In this document: positions 25,524 to 34,299 of the stretch, one piece after another
Layout of the letters: every line of letters starts with the position of its first letter
How positions within the stretch are numbered: the stretch's first letter is position 1
Assembly (NCBI GenBank): GCA_965238125.1
Contig: OZ250179.1
Span: 3,782,001 to 3,846,000, forward strand
From: UBA6623 sp965238125
Lineage (GTDB): Bacteria; Acidobacteriota; Terriglobia; Bryobacterales; UBA6623
DNA length: 64,000 nucleotides
Direction: 5' to 3'
Notes under the pieces: model-generated
Database searches by the model: none
The model's input: only the letters and a program-made list of their open reading frames with translations
Told to the model about the DNA's origin: nothing
Position numbers and translations under genes: made by a program

Positions 25524-27189
25524 CCAGGATTTCCATTTTGGCCCTGGCACGGTCACAGGATACACCCCCGCTGCGCCGAATACCACGTCTTTTCGCGCTG
25601 AACCCTGCACATCACCTCCGCCGGTAGGCGCCAGGGCTCGTCCGTCCGCTCACAGACGTTGATTGAGCGGACTGAACGGCGCTCCGGCCGACACTGCTCC
25701 CTGCGAAACCTTTTTGGAGCCAAAAACTGTTGATCCTCGCCCGGGCAACGCTACCCACCCGGCACAGGCAGCGCCCAGATCCTATGCAGCATGTCACCGA
25801 ACAGCCGCCGGTTCAGATGCCCCTCCGCCAGCAGCAACCAGTAGTAGCGAGCATGCTTGACCAGCCGACCGCCGGTCTTCATCAACCTGTGTTGCAAACT
25901 CGTTAGCGACCAGCTTTTGATTCGCTGCGGCAGCCCTAGCCGCCGCCACAGGTTGCCCAGGTTGTAGGCCGGCACGCTGAGTTGCAGCCGTACCTCGTTG
26001 GCTCGGAAGCGGTGACACGACAAGCGGGTCCAGTGCGTGGCCTGTTTGCCTTCTTTGATCCACTGCTCCGCCGTGCCGCGCTTGTTGTAGAACCGCACGA
26101 CCGAGCGGCTCGGCAAGCTCATGCTCGTCACGACAAATCCGACGCGCGGGAATAGTTCGCCCTGGTGATGCTCGACCTTGGCGACAACTCGCCTTGCCTT
26201 CGACCAGCTCTCGGCCTGATAGCGAAAACTCTTGTAGCGCACTAGGGGCTTGGCGTTCGGCCTGCCCGGTGGCCGAAACAGGATGTCCTCGATCTCCAGC
26301 TCCAGGCTCTTGTTCGCCGGGATGCGAATCACGTAGTCCACGCCGCGCTCCTCCATCGCCTCGTAGATCTCGGGCTTGGCGAAGGCGGCGTCGGCGCGGA
26401 ACGTCACCTGTTTGCCCTCCGCCTGTTGTCGTTCGATCTCCGGCAGTAGCAGCTCGTCCCAGTCCTCGGCGCTGTGCACGTTGCCGGGACGCAGCTTCGC
26501 GCCTAGGCAGTCGCCGTGCTGGTTGAACAGCAACAGCGGGTGATAGCAGAGGGACTCAAAATGGCCGTTGTAGGCACTGCCTTCCTGTTGGCCGTGGACG
26601 GGGCTCTCCGTGGAGTCCATGTCGAGCACCACGCGGTCTGAACCGTCGGGAGCTTCGGCTTGCGCGACCAGCTCCCGGTTCACTGCCATCAGCCCCAGCA
26701 AGTTCTCTTCGCTCGCCAGCATCTCCGTCTCGAAGCCATGCAGCGTCGAGGTCAAGGCTGCTCCGCGATCCCAGTTCCTCTTCGAGCCGATCAAGCGAAA
26801 GGTCGGATCGGCGGATACTCGAACGGCGTCATTGAGGTCCTCGTAGCCAGCGAGTCGGCTGTAGACCGACTGCCGCAGCAGATCGGCCAGCACGAACTTC
26901 TTGTTCAAGCCTTGTCGCGAGTCGCTGAGATGCTCGTCGATCAGCTTCCCGAGTCCGAGTCGTTCATCCAGTTCGCGAACGAGAATCAGACCGCCATCCG
27001 AGGTGACTCGCGATCCTTGGAAATCGACTTTGAGAAATCCATTGAACGTGAGCTGAAACGGCTTGTTTTCTTTTTCACCCATCGGGTGTTGACCTCCATG
27101 GCGTCCTTATCGGGCTCTAGCCCCTATCAATAAAGACGCTGAAGGTCGCTGGATGGTCTGAAGCTCATACATCAAATTGAAAATGCGGG
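25524..27189 (-). mobile_element. IS1380-family insertion sequence, 1666 bp, complete
   Basis: The element is bounded by imperfect inverted repeats of about 16 bp (starting ccaggatttc at 25524, and the complement ending at 27189) and by a 5-bp target duplication, ctcaa (25519-25523 and 27190-27194). It carries one intact transposase gene. The target gene can be restored exactly, which fixes the ends. Confidence 0.88.
25751..27082 (-). CDS. IS1380-family transposase
   Basis: The 443-residue DDE transposase starts MGEKENKPFQLTFNGF and carries the TSDGGLILVRELD motif of this family, an LDMDSTESPVHGQQEG segment with the first catalytic aspartate, RADAAFAKPEIYE with the second, and YNKRGTAEQWIKEGK with the catalytic glutamate. 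It is uninterrupted and of normal length, so the element may still be mobile. Confidence 0.93.
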   Translation of the reverse strand: MGEKENKPFQLTFNGFLKVDFQGSRVTSDGGLILVRELDERLGLGKLIDEHLSDSRQGLNKKFVLADLLRQSVYSRLAGYEDLNDAVRVSADPTFRLIGSKRNWDRGAALTSTLHGFETEMLASEENLLGLMAVNRELVAQAEAPDGSDRVVLDMDSTESPVHGQQEGSAYNGHFESLCYHPLLLFNQHGDCLGAKLRPGNVHSAEDWDELLLPEIERQQAEGKQVTFRADAAFAKPEIYEAMEERGVDYVIRIPANKSLELEIEDILFRPPGRPNAKPLVRYKSFRYQAESWSKARRVVAKVEHHQGELFPRVGFVVTSMSLPSRSVVRFYNKRGTAEQWIKEGKQATHWTRLSCHRFRANEVRLQLSVPAYNLGNLWRRLGLPQRIKSWSLTSLQHRLMKTGGRLVKHARYYWLLLAEGHLNRRLFGDMLHRIWALPVPGG

Positions 27190-27364
27190 CTCAAATTGGC
27201 GTACTATTTGGGAGAGGCGAATTTCCTCCTCGCGGCGCTGAAAGCAGGCAGAGCGAAGATCACCGTATTCCTGGGGACCTTGCTCACGGTGGTCGTGATT
27301 GTGGCCGCCTTGATGTATTTGATCGAGGGCGAGGAAAACGGTTTCACCAGCGTGCCGGCGGCGA

Positions 27365-27395
<31 letters not shown>

Positions 27396-27647
27396 CGGCT
27401 ACGGGGATATCGCTCCTCGGACCGTCGCCGGTCAGACCCTGGCCGCGGTGCTGATGATTCTCGGCTACGCGATTATCGCCGTTCCGACCGGTATTATTTC
27501 CGCTGAATTGACGCGCCGCGCGCTGCGGCCGGTGAGCACGCAGGCCTGTCCTTCGTGCTCGCGGGAAGGGCACGATGTGGACGCGGTCCACTGCAAGTAT
27601 TGCGGCGTCAGGTTGTGATTGGGGTTCCTCTCGGAATCATCGCCCCC

Positions 27648-27702
27648 CGACGTGGCGCGCGCATTCGTGCGTGCCGTGTCGGCATTCGTGCCGACATGTC
27701 TC
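27648..27702 (+). repeat. Dispersed repeat, family C, copy 1
   Basis: A 55-bp unit (cgacgtggcgc...gacatgtct) with two short internal hairpins lies between the channel and STPK genes, nearly identical to 34155-34208. Confidence 0.65.
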
Positions 27703-27734
27703 CCGTGCGGGTCTTCTCCAGGCCATCCCAGTCG

Positions 27735-30722
27735 TCACTCGTCCCCCCGAAACTCTTCGAACCAATTCTCAACCAGGTGGATCTTCTGAGGCGGGCCGTC
27801 TTCCACCGGCTCGACGACCACGAAATGCTTGCCGTCGGGCGTGACGTCGAACTTTTGGACAGGGAGACTGTCTCGCAGATATCGCTTTCTAAACAGCTGT
27901 CTCGGGCTTCCAAACGAAAAGCCGGGCCGGGTTGTGACCGGGACCGCAATCAGCGCGTCGCCCTCGACATAGAAAAGCTCTTTACCGTCGCGGCTCCAAC
28001 GGGGCCCGCCGCCTCCGTTAGTCGAGATCTGCCGACGATCGTCACCGCCGGGAAACGGCCGAACATAGACCTCGTATCGACCCGAATCGTTAGAAGAATA
28101 GGCGATGACGCGCCCGTCCGGAGACAGCTTCGGGAAGTATTGGTTAAAGGGCTCACGGAGAAACGGAACCGCTTGATACTCTCCGTCTCGCTCGTTTCGC
28201 TCTAGATACCAAATGTCCACGCCGGTTTCGTCAACGTAATGGTAGTAGAGGATATGTTTCCCGTTCGTCGACCAATCGCTGATGTACTCATTCCGATTCG
28301 ATGCCAACAGTGGCCGCGGTGGTTCGGACCCGCCCAACGATTTCACGAACAATTGCCAGACGCCGGCGGGTCGCTTCATATACGCGATCGCTTTTCCGGA
28401 AGGCGACCATGCGAAGGAGCCTTCGTCGCCGGTATCGAAGGTTACCCTCGTCTTGGTGTCAGTGAACACCCCGTGTGCCCAGATGTCGGCGTTTTCGGTC
28501 TCGCTGTCCCAAGCGCGTAACCCGGCAAGGCTACCGTCAGGGGACAATTCGGGGTTGTTCATAGCCATTTGCGGCCTGCCGATGGTCCGTACCTTTTCAC
28601 CTTTTCGGTCCAGCAGCACCAGTTGGTCCGGTACGGGCCCCGAGGAAACATGGACCAGCGTCCCGTCGGTGGACACGCTGGGGATCCGACCGCCCGGCGC
28701 AATAGCGAAGGCCTCTCCCGTTGGCTCGATAGACTCGCTGGAAAACGGCAGCGCCCACAGAGTTCCATCTCGCGGGGCGGACTGGTAAAGCACATGGCCT
28801 GTTGGGGAATAGACTGGAAACGCGCCCTTGGCAAGCGCTCGCTTCTGTCCGCTCTCGAGATCGAACATGACAATTTCTCGGCGAGACATGTCCCCCTCGC
28901 CGAACAACAGCATGGTGCGCTCTCGGCCGAAAGGCACGAAACTTGGAAACCAATGTCCTTGGTCTTGCCCTTCGGGATCATCGAGCCCGGCCAAGGGTTC
29001 GGGACTCCCTCCGGAAGACGGCACGCGCAACAGTCGGGGCGGATAGCCCGCGCTGAGGACAATGAAATTCCCGTCGGGACTCCAGGCGGCGCCGGCAGCG
29101 CGCGGCAGGTTACAAATGGTTGTCGGCACGCCGCTACGAACCGATACTTCCTTGAGCTCGGATCCCGATCGAAATCCAACGAATTCGCTGTCGGGTGACC
29201 AGAAGGGGTACGTTGCCGGCCAACCGGTTTCGGCGGGGGAGGCGACCTCTCGAGGAGTGCCCTTGGCGAGATCGTGGATCATCAGTTTCGGCGCTGAAAC
29301 GAATCGCATCAGGCGAGTCGCCGGCGACTGCGTCGAGCCCGAGATATAGGCGATGTGCTTCCCATTGGGCGAAATCACCGCCTGCTCGATCGCCACCCCC
29401 GGATCGATTTGAAATTTTCGTAATGGCCCCGCGCTCGGCTCCGCGCCTCCAAAGTTTTGCCACGCGATCACCCCCACCGTGACCGCAAGAAGCATCAATG
29501 CCACAGCCAAAGCAACCGGCAACCAGTGGCGACCGGCACTCGTGCCGGTCCCAGCCCCCAGTGAGGACAAGCTCTCAGCTAGTCCTGCCGCGGGCTCGGG
29601 ATCAGAGCGAGGACCGGCAAGAGTGCCGGTCGCTACCGGAGCAGCCGCCCCCCGCGCCACCCCCTTCTTCAGCCCCCGCAGATCCACCAGCATCTCGTCA
29701 ATATGCTGATAGCGCTCATCGGGATTCTTGACCATCGCCCGCGCGACAATGCGGTCAAGCTCCAGCGGCAGCCGAGACCGCAACGCCGTCGGCGGCTCGG
29801 GCTCCTCGTTCATAATCCCGTAGAGGACCGCCTGTTCCTTCTCTCCCTCGAAGGGCAAGCGGCCCGTGACCATTTCATAGAGCACCACCGCCAACGACCA
29901 CACGTCGGTGCGCCGGTCGGTCGGCCTTCGCCGCGCCTGCTCGGGAGACATATAAACCGGCGTGCCGAGCATCGCCGCCGTCTTGGTCAGCTTCGAGGCC
30001 TCGGCGAGCTGCGCCAACCCGAAGTCCATGATCTTGACCTGTCCCGCCGGCGTGACCATCAAGTTGGCGCTCTTGATGTCGCGATGAACGACCTCCTTTT
30101 GATGCGCCGCCTGGAGACCCTGCGCGGTTTGAACGGCGATGTCGAGAGCTTCCTCGATCGGCAGCGGACGTTCGGCGACCATGTCGCGGACGGTGCGGCC
30201 CTCGATGAAGGCCATCGCGAGAAATGTTCGTCCGTCGGCTTCGTCGATTTCGTAGATGGTGCAGATATTCGGGTGGTCGAGCGCCGCGGCGGCCTTGGCC
30301 TCGCGCTGGAAACGCTTGTTAGCTTCCGGGTCTTCGAGCAGCGACGGCCCCAGGAATTTCAACGCGACCGGGCGATCGAGTTTCGTGTCGATCGCCTTGT
30401 AAACGACCCCCATGCCGCCCTCGCCGAGCTTTTCGACGACGCGGTAATGCGAGATGACGAAGCCCGACGCCGGCGCGCTTTCTAAGTCAAGACCGGCCCC
30501 CTCGGGGTTTGCTTCTTCGTACGCTTCCACGGCCGCGCCCGCGATAGCCCGCTCGATCGTATCGCCGGTGTCCTGATCCTCGTCGAGGAACTCTTCGACC
30601 TCCCGGCGAAATTCGCGATCCGAACCGCACTCCCTGTCGAGAAAGCGCGCCCGCTCGTCGCTCTCGAGATCAAGCGCCTCGAAAGCGATATCCTTAATTC
30701 GCTGCCGGCGTTCGGGTGTCAT
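27735..30722 (-). CDS. Transmembrane Ser/Thr protein kinase with a TolB/WD40-like propeller
   Basis: The 995-residue protein has a short helical N-terminal region, a Hanks-type kinase domain at about 93-350 (GEGGMGVVYKA glycine loop, LKF lysine at 122, HRDIKSAN with D215, DFG at 233-235, GTPVYMSPEQ activation segment), a low-complexity linker (352-398), one membrane segment (400-421) and an extracytoplasmic beta-propeller with PD40-type repeats (about 440-990). The kinase faces the cytosol and the propeller probably senses something outside. The linker contains two copies of the family B palindromic repeat. The ECF sigma factor gene upstream, on the same strand with a 56-bp gap, is the common partner of such kinases. 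Confidence 0.93.
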   Translation of the reverse strand: MTPERRQRIKDIAFEALDLESDERARFLDRECGSDREFRREVEEFLDEDQDTGDTIERAIAGAAVEAYEEANPEGAGLDLESAPASGFVISHYRVVEKLGEGGMGVVYKAIDTKLDRPVALKFLGPSLLEDPEANKRFQREAKAAAALDHPNICTIYEIDEADGRTFLAMAFIEGRTVRDMVAERPLPIEEALDIAVQTAQGLQAAHQKEVVHRDIKSANLMVTPAGQVKIMDFGLAQLAEASKLTKTAAMLGTPVYMSPEQARRRPTDRRTDVWSLAVVLYEMVTGRLPFEGEKEQAVLYGIMNEEPEPPTALRSRLPLELDRIVARAMVKNPDERYQHIDEMLVDLRGLKKGVARGAAAPVATGTLAGPRSDPEPAAGLAESLSSLGAGTGTSAGRHWLPVALAVALMLLAVTVGVIAWQNFGGAEPSAGPLRKFQIDPGVAIEQAVISPNGKHIAYISGSTQSPATRLMRFVSAPKLMIHDLAKGTPREVASPAETGWPATYPFWSPDSEFVGFRSGSELKEVSVRSGVPTTICNLPRAAGAAWSPDGNFIVLSAGYPPRLLRVPSSGGSPEPLAGLDDPEGQDQGHWFPSFVPFGRERTMLLFGEGDMSRREIVMFDLESGQKRALAKGAFPVYSPTGHVLYQSAPRDGTLWALPFSSESIEPTGEAFAIAPGGRIPSVSTDGTLVHVSSGPVPDQLVLLDRKGEKVRTIGRPQMAMNNPELSPDGSLAGLRAWDSETENADIWAHGVFTDTKTRVTFDTGDEGSFAWSPSGKAIAYMKRPAGVWQLFVKSLGGSEPPRPLLASNRNEYISDWSTNGKHILYYHYVDETGVDIWYLERNERDGEYQAVPFLREPFNQYFPKLSPDGRVIAYSSNDSGRYEVYVRPFPGGDDRRQISTNGGGGPRWSRDGKELFYVEGDALIAVPVTTRPGFSFGSPRQLFRKRYLRDSLPVQKFDVTPDGKHFVVVEPVEDGPPQKIHLVENWFEEFRGDE
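29525..29552 (+). repeat. Palindromic repeat, family B, copy 2, inside the STPK gene
   Basis: The hairpin unit gcgaccggcactcgtgccgg encodes part of the linker before the membrane segment (about residues 390-399) with no frame disruption. Confidence 0.65.
29611..29636 (+). repeat. Palindromic repeat, family B, copy 3, inside the STPK gene
   Basis: This unit is in the opposite orientation to the previous copy and 58 bases away. It encodes about residues 363-371 of the kinase linker. Confidence 0.65.
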
Positions 30723-30778
30723 GTGCGAACCACAGTCACTCTACCAGTCTTCCTCAGTGGCAGCCCGACTCCCAACCG

Positions 30779-31357
30779 CTAAGCCGTACTCTCCCGCCGC
30801 ATCCGCCCCCGCAGCCAAGCCCGCGCCAACCGCCATTCCCGCCGAACCGTGACTTCGGAAAGCCCCAAAGCCTGGGCCGCCTCGCCTTGCGTCGAACCGG
30901 TGAAATAGAGCAACTCGACGACTTGCGCCTGTCGCGGGTCGATCGTCTCGAGCTCTCTCAGACTATCTTCGAGCGCCAGCAAGATCTCCGGTGTCTCGTC
31001 CGCCACCGCCATCGCGCTTTCTTCCAGCGACACCTGATTGACGTCGCCCCCGCGTTTGGCGCTCGCTCGTTTGCGGGCATGATCCACCAGAACCCGCCGC
31101 ATCGCGCTCGCCGCTCCGCACACAAAATGGGAGTGATTCTTCCAATCGATGAGATCTTGTCCGAACAGCCGCAAATACACTTCGTGCACCAGCGCCGTCG
31201 GCTGCAGCGTATGGTCGCCCCGCTCGCCGCGCATGTAGTGGCCGGCCAAGCGGCGTAGCTGCCCGTAGACCAACCCCAAAAAGCGGTCGCGGGCGTCTTG
31301 GTCGCCGTCGGCGGCCTGTTTCAGCAGCGCCGTCATCTCCCCGGCCGATTCGCTCAT
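30779..31357 (-). CDS. ECF-type RNA polymerase sigma factor (TIGR02999-like)
   Basis: The ATG at 31357, preceded by GGGAGGG, gives 192 residues. Region 2 includes LVHEVYLRLFGQ and the WKNHSHFVCGAASAMRRVLVDHARKR segment (about residues 50-95). Region 4 (about 125-185) contains a helix-turn-helix with GEAAQALGLSEVTVRREWRLARAWL. This subgroup occurs mainly in Acidobacteria and Planctomycetes next to Ser/Thr kinases, and control by phosphorylation, not a classical anti-sigma factor, is suspected. Here it directly precedes the STPK gene on the same strand. A more upstream start at 31492 lacks family-like sequence. Confidence 0.9.
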   Translation of the reverse strand: MSESAGEMTALLKQAADGDQDARDRFLGLVYGQLRRLAGHYMRGERGDHTLQPTALVHEVYLRLFGQDLIDWKNHSHFVCGAASAMRRVLVDHARKRASAKRGGDVNQVSLEESAMAVADETPEILLALEDSLRELETIDPRQAQVVELLYFTGSTQGEAAQALGLSEVTVRREWRLARAWLRGRMRRESTA

Positions 31358-31404
31358 CTGCGGCCCTCCCGACAGAATTCTACCGCGCCCCACGTCCCGG
31401 TTCA

Positions 31405-31455
31405 ACGTGGCGCGCCTCCAGGCGAGCCGTGGTGCTGGTCTTGGCGATATGTCTT
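31405..31455 (+). repeat. Possible diverged family C repeat
   Basis: Starts aacgtggcgcgcctcc and ends gatatgtctt, similar in outline to family C but with a different middle. It lies in the 245-bp divergent spacer upstream of the sigma-factor gene. Confidence 0.3.
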
Positions 31456-31602
31456 CCGCTCCCAACCTCAACGCAGCCCGCCCCCAAGCCACCCCGGTTC
31501 AATTTCTTTTCTTCTTCGATGATCGGTTTCCCGGCCGGAATGCGCGTACCGGATTGAGAGACCGAGAGGAAGATCGGCCGGTTCTTTCAAAGGAGACTTG
31601 TC

Positions 31603-32478
31603 ATGACCATTCAGAAACGCGGCAACACCCCATCGTCCGTGGCTCGCGGTAAATTGATTTGCCTCGCGGCGGCTTTGGCCTTTTTGGTGGTTCCTCCCGT
31701 TTCCGCTGAGAATCCGGGGGCTTCCCCGGCCTCTCTGACCGACGCCGAAAAGGAACAATTCCTGCTGAGCGCGAAGATCATCAGATCCAAGCGAATCGGC
31801 ATCGGCGTAACCGGCAGCCTGCGCGCCACGCTCACTGACGGCAAGATCACCCACGACGCCCATATCCAAACCGTCAACGTCCGCAAACGCAAACACGAAT
31901 CGGCCGCCGGCGTCGAGTACGCCTTTCGCGACAGCTACAAATTCAACATCGCCGCCTATAAGCTCGACCGCCTGATCGGGCTCGAGATGGTCCCGGTATC
32001 GGTCGAACGCAAGTTCAAGGGCACGCCCGCCGCGTTCACTTGGTGGGTCGACGACGTGATGATGATGGAAAAGGACCGCTACCAAAAGAGAATCGCCCCT
32101 CCCAAGGAGCAAACGACGAAATGGGCCCATCAACTCTATGCCCTGCGTGTGTTTCATCAGTTGGTCGCCAACAGCGACCCCAATCTGGGCAATATGTTGA
32201 TCACCAACGATTGGGACATCCGCTTGATTGATTTCACGCGAGGTTTTCGACGGGTTAAGAAACCCCGCGCCCCAAAAAACATCACGCGCTGTCCCCGCGG
32301 AATCCACCAGGCATTGGGCAACCTCCCCCACGAAACCATCACCGCCGAGCTCGGCTCCTACCTCGAAAAGGCCGAAATTGAGGGTCTCCTGGGTAGATGC
32401 AAACGAATTCGTGAGATTCTCGACCACAAGATCAGCACCTCGAGCGAGGCCGCCGTACTATTTGACTTCCGCGAATAG
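31603..32478 (+). CDS. Secreted kinase-fold protein (Fam20/PI3K-like outline)
   Basis: The 291-residue protein has a signal peptide (about residues 17-35, cleaved near VSAE). The body carries AAYKLDRLIGLEMVPVSVER (117-136), similar to the N-lobe helix of Fam20/PI3K-like and HipA-like atypical kinases. It then has SDPNLGNMLIT (191-201) and IRLIDFTRGFR (206-216), which look like a catalytic loop and metal-binding DF motif. An extracytoplasmic protein or small-molecule kinase is inferred. A ribosome binding site (AAAGGAG) precedes the ATG. It is divergent from the sigma factor/STPK pair. Family assignment is by motif only. Confidence 0.6.
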   Translation: MTIQKRGNTPSSVARGKLICLAAALAFLVVPPVSAENPGASPASLTDAEKEQFLLSAKIIRSKRIGIGVTGSLRATLTDGKITHDAHIQTVNVRKRKHESAAGVEYAFRDSYKFNIAAYKLDRLIGLEMVPVSVERKFKGTPAAFTWWVDDVMMMEKDRYQKRIAPPKEQTTKWAHQLYALRVFHQLVANSDPNLGNMLITNDWDIRLIDFTRGFRRVKKPRAPKNITRCPRGIHQALGNLPHETITAELGSYLEKAEIEGLLGRCKRIREILDHKISTSSEAAVLFDFRE

Positions 32479-32508
32479 TGATCAACAACGCGTAGCGGGG
32501 GTGGCAGG

Positions 32509-32563
32509 ACGGACATGTCGGCGGGAACGCCGAGCCGGACACGCTGGAATCGCAAGCCGCGTC
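32509..32563 (-). repeat. Diverged family C repeat, inverted
   Basis: Reads like the reverse complement of family C (gacatgtcggc...gccga...gcgtc) with several substitutions. It lies between the kinase-fold gene and the cyclase gene. Confidence 0.4.
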
Positions 32564-32642
32564 TTGGGCCGGCACCTGCGTGCTAGAATCTTGCGGGCGC
32601 GCGCAACGAACCGCCCGTGGAACTAACTCAAGGAGTTTTGCC

Positions 32643-33578
32643 GTGAAGAACGTCGCCGTTTCGACCCTGTCCTGTCTTCTCCCGCTGCTTGCGAGCTGTT
32701 CCTCGCCGCCTTCACAAGGGCCTTCCTCGATTCTGCCTTTGGCTGAAGCCGCGGGGCCGGACTTCGCGGCGATCGCGGGTAAATCGAGGATCGTCGATCT
32801 AACCGTCCTGCTCAGTGAAAGCTTGCCCGCCCACTGGGTTACGAATCCGCCCTTTCAACGCTGGACCGCCAATTGGTTCACCCCCGAAAAGAACGCCTAC
32901 GGCACGGTAGCAAAACCGAGCATCGGACCTTATTACGCGCAACGCTACATCATTGATGAGCACACCGGCACGCAACTCGACTTCCCGGCGCACTTCATTC
33001 CGCCGCCCGGCAGCGGCTTGGAGTTCGCCGGTCCGATGGGCGAGGTCACCGGCGACAAGTATCCGCTGGGCCACTTGATGGGACCGGCGGCGGTGATCGA
33101 CGTGACGGCGATTCGCGACGAGGCGGATCCCGGGTTGAGCCCCAAGATCACCGTCAAGATGGTGAAGCAATGGGAACAGGAAAACGGCGAGATCGAGGCG
33201 GGCGACGTGGTGCTCTTTTATAGCGGCTACACCAACGCCTATTACAAGCCTCTACCGGAGGGCGAGCGCCTCACTCTCGCGCCCGTGAAACTGAAGACCG
33301 AACCCGGCTGGCCCGCGCCCGTTCCCGAGGTGATGGATTACCTGAACGACAAAGGCGTGAAACACTTGGGAACCGATGGCGCCAGCATGGGCTATGCCGA
33401 GGGCGGCGGACCCACCCACCTCGCGGGCCTGCGCCACGGCATGAGCTGGACCGAGATGCTGACGAATCTCGACCAACTGCCGCCGCGCGGGGCCTACTAT
33501 ATCGCCCTGCCCCTCAAAGTGGTCGATCAAAGCGGCAGCCCCACCCGCGCCGTCGCCTTCGTGCCTCGGGACGAGTAG
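32643..33578 (+). CDS. Cyclase-family (kynurenine formamidase-like) metal-dependent hydrolase, lipoprotein
   Basis: The GTG at 32643 has an AGGAG ribosome binding site and gives 311 residues with a lipobox ending LLASC at about residue 16, so the enzyme is probably membrane-anchored outside the cytoplasm. The metal-binding motif EHTGTQLDFPAHF (about residues 103-115) corresponds to HxGTHxDxPxH of kynurenine formamidases and isatin hydrolases, but the second histidine is glutamine. GTDGAS and the C-terminal YYIALPLKV strand also fit the family. Substrates of this branch are amides or lactams; the specific one is unknown. A methyltransferase remnant begins right after the stop codon. Confidence 0.78.
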   Translation: MKNVAVSTLSCLLPLLASCSSPPSQGPSSILPLAEAAGPDFAAIAGKSRIVDLTVLLSESLPAHWVTNPPFQRWTANWFTPEKNAYGTVAKPSIGPYYAQRYIIDEHTGTQLDFPAHFIPPPGSGLEFAGPMGEVTGDKYPLGHLMGPAAVIDVTAIRDEADPGLSPKITVKMVKQWEQENGEIEAGDVVLFYSGYTNAYYKPLPEGERLTLAPVKLKTEPGWPAPVPEVMDYLNDKGVKHLGTDGASMGYAEGGGPTHLAGLRHGMSWTEMLTNLDQLPPRGAYYIALPLKVVDQSGSPTRAVAFVPRDE

Positions 33579-33580
33579 GC

Positions 33581-33721
33581 CTGGACTCGGAACGCAAACT
33601 CGATAGCTGGGACCCGGCCGCGTATGCCGCCGGCGCGCGGTTTGTCTCGGAATCGGCCGGGGAGGTCTTCGCGCTGCTCGACCCGCGTCCCGGCCCGAAA
33701 TACTGGGAGCAGTCAAACTGA
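33581..33721 (+). pseudogene. N-terminal remnant of a class I SAM methyltransferase
   Basis: The 46-codon frame reads WDPAAYAAGARFVSESAGE...LLDPRPG, the usual start of trans-aconitate-type methyltransferases up to just before the SAM-binding motif. It then diverges into KYWEQSN and stops in a family D repeat. No ATG or GTG starts it, and the rest of the enzyme is absent. Confidence 0.65.
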
Positions 33722-33760
33722 GCCGCGCACGTTAGTAAGCGGTATCCGATGAAGCCGCCC
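33719..33760 (+). repeat. Dispersed repeat, family D, copy 1
   Basis: The gccgcgcacgttagtaagcg core matches 53244-53286 and 59436-59477. It supplies the stop codon of the methyltransferase remnant. Confidence 0.6.
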
Positions 33761-33949
33761 TGGATCCTCGGACAGTGGTGATCCCGAGAAGATCGCCCGC
33801 CGGCTCACTCGCCGCTAAGCGATCGAAACCGGCACTGTTGCTGATTTATCGGCGGGAAGATTCCCGCGTTGCCGGCACCGCGCTTCCGCCACCGTCTTTC
33901 GTGCTGAAGGGCCTCGTCTCCCACCGCTTACTGACGTGCGCGGCTCAGT

Positions 33950-34150
33950 TTGGAGTTCGACGCGGTGTTGCGGAACGTTCGCCAAAAGCCTGCATCGGTG
34001 GGAACCTACGGTCATGGCGGTCGCTACGGAACCTACTGTTTCCTCGACCCCGAACGCGAGATGATCGGGATCTTCCTGATTCATCGCGAAGGCGGCAGCG
34101 ACGAACGGAACGCTTTCGTGCAAATCGCCTTTTCCGCCGCCGTTGATTAG
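33950..34150 (+). pseudogene. C-terminal remnant of a beta-lactamase-family serine hydrolase
   Basis: The last 50 codons encode GRYGTYCFLDPEREMIGIFL and a GGSDERNAFV...VD ending, characteristic of the C-terminus of class C beta-lactamase-like esterases. The catalytic SxxK and YxN parts are missing upstream, where 33760-33950 shows no related frame. Confidence 0.6.
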
Positions 34151-34154
34151 CCTC

Positions 34155-34208
34155 CGACGTGGCGCACGCATTCCTGCGTGCCGTGTCGGCATTCGTGCCG
34201 ACAAGTCT
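34155..34208 (+). repeat. Dispersed repeat, family C, copy 2
   Basis: Nearly identical to 27648-27702. It lies between the hydrolase remnant and serS. Confidence 0.65.
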
Positions 34209-34299
34209 TGCACCAGGCGTGCAAGGCGCCACGCACCGGTACCCCGTGGAACCGTCCTCTCGAAGCGAGTCGCGCGACCCTGCGTTACACTGGGATTCC

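Noticed and set aside
25105..25662. Treating 25105-25662 as an intact short channel protein
   Set aside because: The last 45 codons are IS1380-type element sequence; the true partner half lies at 27195-27618.
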